Origin: Medicago truncatula
Lineage: Eukaryota > Streptophyta > Magnoliopsida > Fabales > Fabaceae
Length of the DNA stretch: 64,000 bases
NCBI RefSeq assembly: GCF_003473485.1
Contig: NC_053048.1
Span: 40,792,755 to 40,856,754 of the forward strand
Direction of reading: 5' to 3'
Numbering within the stretch: position 1 is the stretch's first letter; each line of letters starts with the position of its first letter. Shown here piece by piece: positions 22,741-34,230 of this stretch. Position numbers and translations under genes: made by a program. The notes under the pieces were generated by a model. It was not told where the DNA came from and did not search any database. It worked only from the letters and a program-made list of their open reading frames with translations.

Positions 22741-23000
22741 TGTTAAGATAGTTAGAAAACTCCATTGACGAAGCTTGAAGAAGGTTCAGAGGAGTGAGAT
22801 GCAGAAAACTGATTTTTGTAATTGAAATTGATATTTTGTCATTGATATTGAATGAATGATGATTACAAGTATATATAATACTTAAGCTGGTGTGACAACT
22901 ATCCTAACTAATTGTCCACATCTCTCTAAAGCAAAGCAAGATTAGTTTAGGGAAAACTAAATCTAATTACAATTATCTTTATAATTAATTTACTACTAAT
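22741..23000 (-). mobile_element. LTR-like sequence in antisense at the truncated SPT6 end
   Basis: On the minus strand the sequence closes with TTTTCTAACTATCTTAACA, the kind of CA-terminated end seen on copia LTRs, preceded by a CT-rich leader-like part and a TATATATACTTG stretch. Its outer end falls exactly where SPT6 homology stops (after the codons for YFQRH). The inner limit is unclear: no matching flank or internal retroelement genes are seen to the right, so it may be a truncated or solo LTR. Confidence 0.5.
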
Positions 23001-23340
23001 TTGAAAAAAACTAGTGTTTATTTTTTTGAGGTGAAAATTTTAGTATTATTAGTTCAACAATAATACTCTTTTAATCTACCAACTATTTTTTGGTGGACAA
23101 AACTAAATATAAAAAGCATGCAGGATACACATAAGCCAAAAAAGTTTATAAACATGTAAATGTTTTACCTCTCTTTTTCAGGACTTTACACCCAAAGTGA
23201 AAAAAGCACAATGCATACCTCTATATTATGATAGAATCCCACATAATATATGCAAAGAAATGTAGGTATTTCACTAAGTAATAATATAAAGAGATAATAA
23301 TAACACAATGAGAATATAAGAGAGTTGTCCCAGTGGTTGT

Positions 23341-23416
23341 ACAAATATATTTCTCATCTTCTTTATGAGTATAATGCAACAAATATATTTCTCATCTTCT
23401 TTATGAGTATAATGCA
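23341..23416 (+). repeat. Perfect 38-bp tandem duplication
   Basis: Two identical copies, 23341-23378 and 23379-23416, each beginning ACAAATATATTTCTCATC. The perfect identity suggests a recent slippage or repair event. Confidence 0.92.
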
Positions 23417-23779
23417 TAAATTAAAGGATATAAGAAATAGAAAAACAATTTGTTTATCAAGTCCAATATTAATAGCCTTGAAAGTAGTTCATGCATCTTA
23501 CGTTTAAGTAATATGTATTCAGCTCTTCACCCAATTAATGTATTTACTTCCTATTGTAGATAGTTGCTTGCTAGTTGATAGTCTCTTAGGCCATATGTCT
23601 ATATGAAATTGCTATGGATATAGGCATTTATAAACTTCAAAAGAACAATAAATCTATCAAAGCTTTAAATCACTCGATCGCGTTGTAGTCTTTAATATAT
23701 TGCAGAAAATTGCAGTCTTGTTGTTAAATGATTGTATTTGTATGAAAGGAATTCAGTGGTCTTGTGTTGTTTTTTTTTT

Positions 23780-23900
23780 TTGTCAAGTAGTCTATTGGTT
23801 AGAACTCACACAATTTAATTGTGGAGAAGTGGGGTGTATGGGGTTCGATCCCAGCCCCTGCATATAATATGCAATATCACTACCAACTGAACTAAACTCA
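23780..23900 (+). mobile_element. tRNA-derived SINE
   Basis: An internal Pol III promoter is visible: box A TAGTCTATTGG (23788-23798) and box B GGTTCGATCC (23842-23851), 43 bases apart, both matching their consensus. It is not a tRNA gene because no cloverleaf or acceptor stem can be drawn around the boxes. Similar, more decayed sequence occurs at about 34975-35065 and 52975-53065. Confidence 0.7.
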
Positions 23901-24238
23901 CTGGAATGCGTTTGTGTTGTTATTAAGTTTCATAATTAGAAAACAAATAAAAGAAATGGTTGTTTAGTTTCTTAAGTTTTGTTTTTAGATCTTCTAATAC
24001 TTTTAGTGATTTCACTCACCTCCATCTAATCTACCATCTTTACTAGAATATAGGCAATCCAACCACCTTTTTTCTATGGGGATTTTCAAAAAATTTCTCT
24101 ACATATGTTCTCTCTAAATCAATAAAAATTAAGTGTAAGTATTTTTAACATCACATTTAAAGTCAATATTATGTTTTATCTCACTTTAGAAAGTTCATTG
24201 AGATAACAAATATCTCACTTCAAGTTGATTTATTTTTT

Positions 24239-24410
24239 GGAGAAAACTTAGGTACATTTCCTTAGGTGCTTTTCGTATGGTTCTTAACTAAAAATACATA
24301 TTTTTTGGATATAACAAACTTTGAGAAAATTATGAATTTGAGGAAATCATGGTGAATTTAGCTAAGAACCATACGAAAAGCACCTAAGGAATTGTACCTA
24401 AGTTTTCTCC
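24239..24410. mobile_element. Mutator-type MITE with 9-bp target duplication
   Basis: Terminal inverted repeats of about 50 bp begin GGAGAAAACTTAGGTACA and end TGTACCTAAGTTTTCTCC. The 9 bases TTATTTTTT directly flank both ends (24230-24238 and 24411-24419). A 9-bp duplication with long inverted repeats is the signature of Mutator-like elements. There is no coding capacity in 172 bp. Confidence 0.85.
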
Positions 24411-24875
24411 TTATTTTTTTAGGAATAAGGTCCCGTTTAGCTTGCCTTTTTATTAACTTATCTTCTAGGACCAAACAACATTTATATTAAGGTCTTCAAT
24501 TAAAAAGTGGTTTTTTTATAATTAAAAAAAAGAAGAAATTAAAGAATAAAATCTCGTTTTCAAATGTTAGTTAGAGTAATAAAAAAAAGATTAGTTAATT
24601 AATAAATTAAAGATAAATATTGTATCTAGACCGCAATCAGAGTTTGGTTAAAACAACTGCTGCAGTAGGTCCCATAAGTCACATGTCAATCGGCAAAGAA
24701 AAATGACAAAATTGTTATAAACATGTGATTTGTTTTTTTCATCTAATCTCTCTACCAACAAAAAAAAAGCAAAATAACTGCAGTTGATTTATTTTTTCTC
24801 AATTTCGCGGGTGCTCACTTCAAAGGATCCCGGTACGTGAGAAAAAGAAACAACAGAAGAGAAGAGAACTGTGGA

Positions 24876-27615
24876 ATGGAGCAAGAGGTACAACTACAAC
24901 TACAACTACAACTACACAAATTGCATTGCATAAAATCAGAGGAAACACTGAATCATATCCTCTCCACTCTCTGGAACACAAGGAAAACCGGTCTTCCTCC
25001 CTCCCAAAAATCCCATTTTCAATCTCTTCTCAACCTCTCTTCATCTTCCCAACTCGATCCTCTTTTGGCTTCTCTTCGTTGGCTTATCAGAATATTCGTT
25101 TCTCGAAATCTCACTCATGATCAGCTTCTCAAATTCTTTCCTCCTCATCTTCCGCTACAGTTGCAGACTATTCTTTTACTCTCTTTTCAGAATAATCGAG
25201 ATTGCTGGAACCATGATTTTTCTCAACAACAGGTCATTTTTTTTTATTTTTTTTCAGTTTAGTTTACAGAAATTTAATGCAAAATTCATATATTACAAAC
25301 ACTCACATGTTGACACAGTAATAATCATGAACATGATTTTTTTTATATTTTTGTAAGTTAAACAATTACTAAAAAAATCTACACAGGTGATTTTCAATAT
25401 TTTAGCTTAGCTTTGTTAATCTTTGGATATGCATTGTCAACCTCATTTTATTCTCAGGGCTAGTTTAGATTAGTTTCTGACTTTAGAAACCTCTCAATTA
25501 AAGAAGTTTATGGGGTGTTCGCTTACGAATGAATCCTTTATAGGTGTTCATAGAGAAGTTAAATGAGAGTTTCTAGAAATAAAATTAGATGTATGAGCTA
25601 ATTTCTACTTGTATGAAAAACTCAACTGTTGCAAGGTTCTTTTAGTATTTCTTATCCTATAAGTATTTTTGGACAAGTTTGAGTTATTCAAACTGATTCA
25701 TAATAGATGGAGTTGGACAGTATTATTCTTCTCTTGCCCACTCTCAATCTCATCTTTTTCTTTTATGTATTTAGGATTTGTTGCAATGGACAGATGCTTC
25801 CTGTCAGGTCAGAACAAATGTCCATCCATCATTTTCCTCTGAACCTTCTTCCTCGATGTCAACATCTTTGTGGCCTCGCCAAGACAGTGATTCTCTTGCT
25901 CGGCTGAACTGCGGTGATTTGGGTGTACCAACATCACCTGTTGCTGAAGTTAATGTGTCAGGGCTGCCCACATGCTTCCAATGTGATATTACTTCCTCTG
26001 AGAACTTGGTTCTTGAGGTGCATTGGTTTTTTAATGTCTTTTTATTTATGCTGTATCTTATCATTGATTTTGCATTAGTGGCATATCTTCTCCTTCTGCT
26101 GTTAATTTTTGGCTACAGCGTCAAATTTTCCAAACTACATTACACAATCTTTTCTTTAAGAGAAGTTACTTGATGTTTTGTGTTAGATGGTGAGTTTAAT
26201 TCAGCTGCATAAATTAGCACAATGCCTGAAATTAGAAGAGTTTCAAAAGATCCGGCGCTAGGCAAATTTGAAGAAGTATTGGAAAGGATATATGGCAATA
26301 GTATGTCGAAGATCAATGAAGGGGAATTGAAAAAAATAACTGAGTTAAGATATCATTTAAATAATATGCAACTGTGAAGGAGAAGATATAGTTAAGAATG
26401 GGCTTTGGTTAGCTTGATGGAGCTTAGTTTATTTATTGATTAGAAATGCCTGATAATTTCTTTTGTACAGATTTAAGAAGTAATGTGAACATGCAAATAG
26501 TATGTGTTTTGGCATATCTCGGATTTTTTCTCTTTCTTTGTTATAATTATAGAATAAAATCGTAGGAAAGCCTTCCTCACCTCAAATCAATGACTTGGAC
26601 CATGGAGAGTCGTGGCTCATCCCCTGCGGAGAGAGTGGCTATAATCAGCCTTAAGGTAAATTGTAGAGAAGTATTCTAATGTTGAAATCATTTTCTCAGT
26701 AGTGCTGTGGTATAGCATTGTCATGCTGTTTTAGTATAAAAATATATCCTCCTAATATCGGTTTTCTTTTATAGCTGCATGATTATAGCAAGTCTACAGC
26801 AGGCGAAACAGATGTTAAGTTTCAGCTTACAAGGGATACACTTGAGACTATGCTGAAATCCATGACATTCGTCGGTGAACGCCTACGTGCTGTAAGATAT
26901 TCTTTTATATTTATTATTATGATTATGATTTTTGACGATGAATAGGAAGATAAACCCCAAATTATCAGAGTTTACCAAAAGTTTATTGTTGCAAATGAGG
27001 AAGATTTTTTTTTTTCTAGTACAAAAACTTGCTTCCTCTGAATTGAAGAGTTAATCATGAGATTGATAATAAAAAGGAAAAGCAGATCACTCCATTAAAT
27101 TATGGAGCAAATTGCCAATTTTCTAATAATAAGTGAAAATGCTGAGTATTCTATGCCTTTCTGCATGTTTGCTAATTGCATGTCAAAATTACAAACAAAC
27201 ATTTTGTAATTGATTTATCAATTATATCTGAAGAAGTTAGTAATGCCACCCAATGAAGGATATATGTTGAAAGTTACAGGACCACTGGAAACCTTTATTC
27301 TTGGTCTAATGAACTAAATTGCTTGTAACCAAAAGAAAGAAAAAAAAAATATCTCCACAATCGTCACAACTTCAGATTTGGCTGAAATTGCAGGTCCTGC
27401 GTAGCTTTTAGTGCATGTACTCAATGTTTTCCTGTCAGCATATTAGTAAATAAATCTAAGGAAATGGGAATTACATAAATTATTTAATGTATTGTTCTTT
27501 ATGATTTTCAGACAACGATCTCTAGCACTGTATTTATTTGTGTGACACTCACGTATGCGTTTGCATGCAGGTTGAAACTTCTTCGAGGCTAGCAAACAAG
27601 AAACAAAAGCAGTAA
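24876..27615 (+). CDS. COMM-domain-like protein
   Basis: Five exons fit in phase: 24876-25232, 25775-26017, 26566-26655, 26775-26891 and 27571-27615, giving 283 residues. The start (MEQEVQLQLQLQLHKLHCIK) is the first ATG giving an N-terminus of plant-homologue type; an in-frame upstream codon is not needed. The N-terminal half is helical and Leu-rich (LDPLLASLRWLIRIF); the middle is Ser/Pro-rich and probably disordered. The C-terminus (MTWTMESRGSSP, RVAIISLKLHDY, DVKFQLTRDTLETMLKSM) resembles a COMM domain: a beta-rich segment opening with Trp, then a helix. COMM proteins form the Commander/CCC complex that recycles membrane cargo in other eukaryotes. The role in plants is not established here. 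A CAACTA repeat at the 5' end encodes the QLQLQLQL run. Confidence 0.7.
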
Positions 27616-28707
27616 CTTGTTTTCTTGTAATTGGCTTATAAGTTAGGCATGCTTAGAAATATGAACATAGTATATCATACTTCTAAACAACAAAAATGAA
27701 AAATTTAGCTAGTAAAAGAGAACATAGCTCTGGCTTGTGATGTCATTTTCTTTTAGGGAGTAAACTTTCTGTTTGTTGTAAACAGTTTCTCTCTCATAAG
27801 ATAGATTTGTTACAAGTGAAGATGTGTTTACCGTGCTTTGTGTTTTAAATTTTTGTTTACTTCGTGACAATAATAATTCGGGAACCATAATCTGCATACT
27901 GTATAGAAAACTAACTGGTACAGGTTAGGGAAGGCTTTGTCTTTGTCTTTTAACTTTTCATATAAGCGCTTTGTACAAGTTATAATCTATTTCGAAAAGT
28001 TTCTTGAAAAGCTTATTAAAATATGCTAATGACCGTCTGTTTTCATAAGTTCTAATCTAAATTCTTACAAAGTGCTTATGTCAATAAGATAAATCCAAAA
28101 AAGTTTTGTAAATAAATTCTTCCATATGCACCCTAAATCTACAAACTCATCATCATTCACTAATAAACAACCAAATTAAAAGGGCTGAAGTAATTGACTT
28201 GGTCAATAGTGGCACAGCCAAAATTGAGGAATATTACTACATTTTCTGGCCCTCAATAAACAAAACAGTTCTTATGCAAAGAGGAAGAAAATAAGTTGGA
28301 AAAAGAACCCGGAAACGGCTACTTGATGTATACATAGAAACAAATTCAATCACCATTTCTATAATCAAATTTATAATGTACAAAAAATCCAATTTCTTTT
28401 GGATTACACAAGAGGCAACACTGTTGGAAATAAGCTCTCACCCTATATATATACCAAATTGCTCACACTGAAGGGTAAAATTTAACCAAAAAACTGCAAG
28501 CTTCAAGAAATAAAACCAAAACTCATTCTTGAAGAAACCAATCCATCAAAATTATAGAAACCTGACCTGACTACCATTAGCCAAGACCCCATGGTACTTC
28601 TGAGGCTAGAAAGAAACTCAAACTCCCATTTCCAAAGAAAAATACGCAAAACAACATAAATAAGAAAAAACTCTTTCAGCTCTCGCTCAAAATGACTTCT
28701 CTCGGCA
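27616..28707. other. Convergent 3' regions, no gene
   Basis: This holds the 3' ends of the COMM-like gene (plus) and the acidic protein gene (minus). About 27940-28135 carries degenerate CATAAG/CTTAT words of the repeat family also seen at 7745 and 55478. I see no further coding sequence. Confidence 0.5.
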
Positions 28708-31700
28708 TCAATCAGAATCGCTAGAGCTCGAACTGGAACTGGAACTAGAACTAGATTTCCTACTGTGAGATTTTTCCTTATTACTAGAGCCGCTAATGGA
28801 TACATTATCCAATTTATCAACTGGAGTTCTGCTCGTTTCTTCAGCACTGGTTGATACATCAAATGATTCATTCAACTTCGCTGAGCCATCTTCATTTGCT
28901 TCCAGTTTGACTGAAGCATCTTCTGCATCTCTTTTTTCTGGCAGCTCGCCTTGATTATCTTCAGATATTTTCTCTAAAGCAACATCAATATCTTCTAGGG
29001 ATCTGGCTTCAATGACTTGAAGGTCTGAATTAACTTCTACGTGATCTCTAGATTCATCACTAACAAGCTGATCCTTAATTGTACTCGGAAGGATGACATC
29101 ATTAATATCAACTCCTTCTTGAAGTTGCTTAAAAGCTATGTCAATATCTTCAAGTGATCTTACTTCAAGAACTGGTATGTCATTGTCCTGCTCAACCTCT
29201 GCTATTTTTACATCCTCGGGCAGTGAACTAAGTTGAGCATCTCTAGTTTCTTCATGGACGTAGTCAGTATGATGCGATACACCAGCATCACCGACTCTAA
29301 AATCCCCAACTGTGTCCAATTCTGACAAGAATTCCTCGTCAATATCCTTCATATAATCAAATTCGTTGAAATTTTCTTCATTATTTGGAGACATGTAGCC
29401 CTCTGCTGAAGGAACTAAGTTTTGTTGTGCTTCATTTTGGTCTTCATTAGCAACTTCCCCGTGATGCTTATAAACTTCCAAATCCACTTCACCAGTGGGT
29501 GAACGGAATTCAGGGGTGTCAGAATTTTCAGAAGTCACAGAAGAGATCATAATAGGAGTTTCAAATACGGAGTCATGTTCATGCAATTCTCCAACTCCAT
29601 CATTGGAAGTGCCGGCATCCTGTGAAGGTTCTACCATAATGTTATCAGGATTCTGCAGAATGTCAGAATTTATGATCAGTTTTTTTAGCTTATTTAGAGT
29701 CTAAGATCAATTAACCTCACTTTACACTAAACAAATGCAATGTCAGCAGAGCTGTCATGAGCATCAGATGAAAACGAAAGAACAAATTATTCCGGATTAT
29801 CAATCATGTGCATGTAGAAATAATAACAGAAAACACAGCTTGAACAATTACTTCTTTAAAAGTAACAATTCTATCAACTTGTGCAATAGATGAAAAATTG
29901 TCATATGCCAAGTATCCTCTGTTTGACATTTATTTGCTTGACTCATCTTTCTGCAAAGCTCTTATAGAAGAGTCTTTCTTTGTCTTCAGCATACCAAATG
30001 AGGTCTTGAAAAATGTTCATTCATTGGAAATCAAAATCTGAGGTACATTTAATATATTAGTTTCTCTACTCAGACCAGTTTCTAATCTTATGTATCTTAG
30101 ATTATCTTGCAGGATCAGTTTCCATATTACTCAATCATTATCATGTTTTATTTACCGATTTCCCTACTAATTTAGGATTAGGAGTCTTGTATACCGATAA
30201 ATAGAGGTTAATGTTTAGTCTTTTGTATTAAGTTAGTATCAAACATATTTCACCATAATTTTTTTTTTCTTTCTTGTTCTTCTCTTTCTTTTATCCAAAA
30301 CTCAACTTCAACAAGAATATTATCAGTAGGAGGAAAAGCTACAACGACTTCCAATTTCTTGGGTTAAAATGCAATAGGAAAATAATTCTTTCTATGAAAA
30401 CATTTTACAACTGTATCTATTTTTTCCTCATATGTGATTTTCCTTAAACATATGGAACCTTAAAGCAAAAGAAGTTCAAGGAATGAATTATTTGACTTAC
30501 ATGACTTTCATGGTGATCACTCGAAAATTGTGCATCTACCAATTTATCAGAGCGTGACAGATGATTCTCCAAGTCGGAGGGAGACTTGACATCAACTTCT
30601 TGTTGGTTATCAGAAGTGAAAGAAACCATATTCTTATCCAGATCTTGGTGGATAATGGTGTTACCTTGCTCCCTGGAACTTGACAACAAGACTTTATCCT
30701 GTTCGATCGGAAATATGCGTTCTTCATTTGACCAATTTTTCTCTAAATGTTCTGTTTCTACTGGTAAGAACTGTGAATCCCCTGCTGCATGCACAGATGA
30801 ACCATTAGAAGGTATATGGTGGGAATCAGAAGCCACGGAATCCGGCATTTCATCTTCATCTTGTACTGAAACAGACATATCTTCATTATCTAGTCTAGAT
30901 ACTGCATTGGGCAGTGCATCTTCCACAGACTCATTATCCAATAGATGTAACTTATCAGAAGCCAGTTGATAGTTTGAATCTGGAGACTCTACATTGTCTT
31001 GATGAAGCATTTCAGAATCTGCAGATATGTGGTTGTCTATATCCTGTTCATGAAACAAACCTGAATCAGTTACACCCTTTTCTGATCCAATATCCAGAGA
31101 AAAGTTCGAATCCACAGAAAACTCAGTCATTGTAGGTCCATTTTGATCAACAAAACTTGGCATAACTGCAGATAACTCCTCTGCAGTATCATCTATATCT
31201 TCAGATTTCTCGGACCTCATTTCATTTTTGACTTCCACATGCAGTTCGGAAGAGGCTGCTTGAATTTTCTCATGATTAGAAGAATTATCCTCCAGTCTGT
31301 CCTTCGGCTCGTACTCTTTATCAGCCACATCAGCAGTAGTATCGACTGAGACAGGATGCAATGCTGTCTCAGAAAACTCTGTTGCTGAATCCGAAGACAC
31401 GGAAGAAAAAGATATAAGCTGTTCTGCTGAGGGTGGGCTACAGTCATAAACTGGTACCAGTGGGGTCTCTTCCACCTCACCACTTATATGCTGGAAGTTT
31501 GATTCCTCGACTGAAGTTCGGGTTGAAATTATCGATTCCTCCACTGAAGTTTGGGTTGAAGTTCTCGATTCTGGGAAGTGACCATCTTCATGCTGCAAAT
31601 TTGCAGTTTTTTCTGATTCCTCATCAGGTATGTCGTCAATCACTTCTGATCGGTAGGACTGGCTTGATCTACTGCTGCTCACATCAACACTTGGTTCTCT

Positions 31701-33668
31701 TGTCAAATCTGTTACCTCATCATTGAATTGCTCGTCGATTTCAAGCTCTCCTGTTGCAGGATAAAATTCCATCTCAGAAGGATCTTCCACTCCACCGAGC
31801 ACTATTTCATCTTCATCACGGTAAACATTGCTCTCCTCACCCTGTATCATCTCCACAGATTCATTTTCTTCCGAGGATCCACTTCCATGACCAACCTCAA
31901 CAGAAACGCCATCCAAATTAGATGTTAATTCAGTCTCTGGAGACAAGTCCCGTTCACTTAATTTCCTCTCATCTTGATCACCTGAACTTGCTGACTCAGT
32001 ATCTGGAACAGAACTCAATTTTGAATCACTTACTTCGCTCAACTTTGAATCACTTACTTCACTAGATTGCCTCTGGAAATAGCTTGTTCCCTCCGAAACC
32101 ATCCTTTCGGATACAAACACAGGCTTCCAATTAATATCATGCCTCTCTTGCTTAGATATTCCCAATACTGATGGTCCCATGCTAAAACTTTCATGCCTCC
32201 GAAAAAATGCATCTTTTTGATTAAACTGTGTGAACTCTTGTTGAAAACTGTCCCTTTTAAGATCAGGTTTTTCTTCATTTGGGTCGTACGGAATGTCGAA
32301 AGGGTTTCGTCTAGGCTGTAGAATAGATGGAGCGGAACCAGGAATGGGTGGTAATCCCATGCCAGCATAAGATTCATCAGGGAAATCAAAAGGGTTTCGT
32401 CTAACAAAAATAGGCGCAACATTAGAGGGAACATCGGCAGTATCTAAGTCTATTAGATTCTTTTCAGTCATCAATCTCCTTGCCATTCTCCTAGCTATAA
32501 GACTCTCCAATCGCCGGTTCCTTTCAAGCTCCAAAGTTCCCAGATCCATAAGATTCTTTTGGTCATCCTCTGTCCACTTGATAGCAGATTTACTTTCATC
32601 CTCTTGGCCACCCTCCATTGCTTCTTCCTCTTCATCAACACCATCTTCTTCCGCTTCACCATGATTTTCAATATCTTCATCTGATTCGACACTATTGTCA
32701 TCATCGTCATCATCGTTGTCGCTTTTCTGAGATTTCTCGGATGCAGCATCAGAACCATCATGGGACAAATGAGCAGGCTGTGGGGCATCTACATCTAAAA
32801 GTGGGTGGAGCTCATCAAGCATCGGCATGATATCAGCCATGGAAGCATCCGGTGAAGAACTCTCTGCCCTATCAGACCCTGAATCCTCAGAGTCGTCTTC
32901 ATCAGTGTTGTTGTCCACCCGTTTCCAAGATGAACTAGGCGAACAATCTGCATCACCTTCCTTAAATGAATCAAACCCGCCTCCCCGAGCTTTCCCATTC
33001 TCAATTTCAAAAATATCATCATCATCTTCTTTTTGAACCATGACATACTGTTTCTCAATAGCTTCGTCGTCACTTGAAACAACTTCGGATGTGAGGTTCC
33101 CGTCATGAACTTCCTTGCCCTTTCCTAAGTCAAAACTATGTAATTCCCTTTCTACATCCCCTTTTACTTCGTTCTCATGCTGAATATCCTGCAAGTTAAC
33201 ATCATCCAGCGCAGAGTCATAAAGCAAACCATGATCATCCTCACTCCTATCATCTTTAACAGCCACCAAACTCGCTTCTTCAACGCCACTCTCTTCGATA
33301 TCACTTCTATGTTCCGAATATCCTCTCACAAAATAGCTCTCATCTCTATCAGAAACAATGGTTTCACCCTCCGAAAATCCAGTTTGAAACGATGAAATAC
33401 CATGAGTAACTCTCTCTTCCTTTTCAAACTCAGGCACATTTGGCTGTCCGAAACTGAGAAGGGTCCCAAGCAGAAGAGCAGTGCAGACTAAAACAGGAGA
33501 TGCAGAAACCAAAACAGAAAACAAAAAAGGAAAATATATGTACAAAAACAGCAAAAAACCTAAAAATCCCAAAAGAAATGGATGATGGCAAGCTGATCTG
33601 TAAACCCCTCTGATTGAAATGAAAACAAATTTCCTAATTTTGATTCCAATTTCAATCACTGATCCCAT
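28708..33668 (-). CDS. Large acidic membrane-anchored protein, unknown function
   Basis: Two exons (30501-33668 and 28708-29652) join in phase for 1370 residues. Start MGSVIEIGIKIRKFVF. Residues about 28-70 are strongly hydrophobic (FLLGFLGFLLFLYIYFPF, then a second segment ending LLLGTLLSFG), giving one or two membrane passes. The remainder is highly acidic and Ser-rich, with Asp/Glu runs. A conserved-looking basic core (RNRRLESLIARRMARRLM) is followed by two RRNPFD motifs about 30 residues apart. The C-terminus is an SR-like tail with a poly-Ser run. Plant proteins with this layout exist and are annotated only by weak similarity to acidic animal proteins; I do not recognise a function. The tail faces cytosol or lumen, unknown. 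The leader upstream (33669-34200) has two plausible 5'UTR donors. Confidence 0.78.
29653..30500. other. Intron of the acidic protein gene with LTR-like relic
   Basis: From about 30040 to 30330 (plus strand) the order of blocks, TTTCCATATT, then ATTAGGAGTCTTGTATACC, a TATAAATAGAGG-like box (GATAAATAGAGG) and a T-rich leader, parallels the LTR-like sequence at 58648-58926. It looks like a decayed solo LTR. The rest is unremarkable. Confidence 0.45.
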
Positions 33669-34230
33669 CTCCTTCTCTTTGATAACTCTTCCCTTAGCTA
33701 AAACCTGTTTTTTGATTCATCAACCATAAACAAACAAAAGGATACCCGAAATAAGATCCAGTGATCCATCATCAACAGTTCCATAAAAGGAAATAAAAGC
33801 TAAAATAAGTAAGTTTTGAAATTTAAAAAAAATTTAAGCTTAAACTTACCTCAACACCAATGAATCAAAATGAATGACACAGAACAACAATGATAAATCC
33901 AATCCCTAAAATCAAATAAAAATTAGATTTTTTTAGGAAAATGATGAATTGATCACAGCATAATCAATTATGGAATAAAGGGTCAACAAATATGAAGAAA
34001 AAAAATGAAATTTTTGAGAAGAAAAAAAACTCACCAGAAATCAAGGATATGTGGGAATCCCCTGTTTTTTTTTTCTATGTATATTTTTTTGTTTGGTTTA
34101 TGAGACAAAACATTCACAAAAGAAGCTGAATGTATGTGTTATGGCATTGGATATGTGAGCTTTGTTGGTTTGAAAAAAGAGAGAGTGTGGGGCGGCACGA
34201 AAAGAAGAGAAAGAAAATGATAGAATACTA
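33669..34230 (-). other. 5' leader of the acidic protein gene
   Basis: Minus-strand donors GAGGTAAGTTT (near 33850) and CTGGTGAGTT (near 34035) suggest leader introns upstream of the ATG. CT/TTC-rich stretches (reverse complement of the GAGAGAG and GAAAGAAAA runs at 34170-34220) suit a plant leader. The exact start is not determined. Confidence 0.4.

Larger units (their letters stand above)
10947..22746 (+). pseudogene. SPT6: SPT6 transcription elongation factor, disrupted copy
   Basis: SPT6 is a nuclear histone chaperone that travels with RNA polymerase II. Exons by eye: 10947-11024, 11185-11463, 11663-11774, 11859-12093, 12181-12390, 12478-12603, 12706-13089, 13169-13273, 13351-14091 (cut), 19288-19307, 19761-19905, 19983-21157, 22152-22361 and 22438-22746. 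Family features appear in order: the acidic N-terminus (EYEKDGFVVDDIEEEEEEE), the core from about 11859, the YqgF-like part ending NLSCT, the HhH region (FISGLGPWKAASLQRSLVRA), an S1 domain (about 20740-20970) and tandem SH2 (22152-22740). The copy is broken: the acceptor before GCAGCTGTTGAG reads AC; frame shifts occur near 13405 and 13628; a copia element sits in the exon at 14092; and the protein ends at YFQRHC with no Gly/Trp-rich tail. A normal start is also uncertain (first usable ATG 10958). It may be transcribed, but it should not yield full-length SPT6. Confidence 0.93.
23001..24836. other. Intergenic region with repeats
   Basis: AT-rich, with no gene seen between the truncated SPT6 copy and the COMM-like gene. 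It contains a 38-bp tandem repeat (23341-23416), a SINE with a good Pol III promoter (23780-23900) and a Mutator-type MITE (24239-24410). The promoter of the COMM-like gene should lie in the last few hundred bases, but I see no decisive box. Confidence 0.6.

Noticed and set aside
23780..23860. A true tRNA gene, because of good box A and box B.
   Set aside because: No acceptor stem, anticodon arm or CCA-adjacent pairing can be drawn; the sequence fits a SINE.
26190..26390. Possible extra exon of the COMM-like gene (MVSLIQLHKLAQCLKLEEF).
   Set aside because: It has stops downstream and the flanking exons already join in phase without it; at most it reflects a retained-intron variant.
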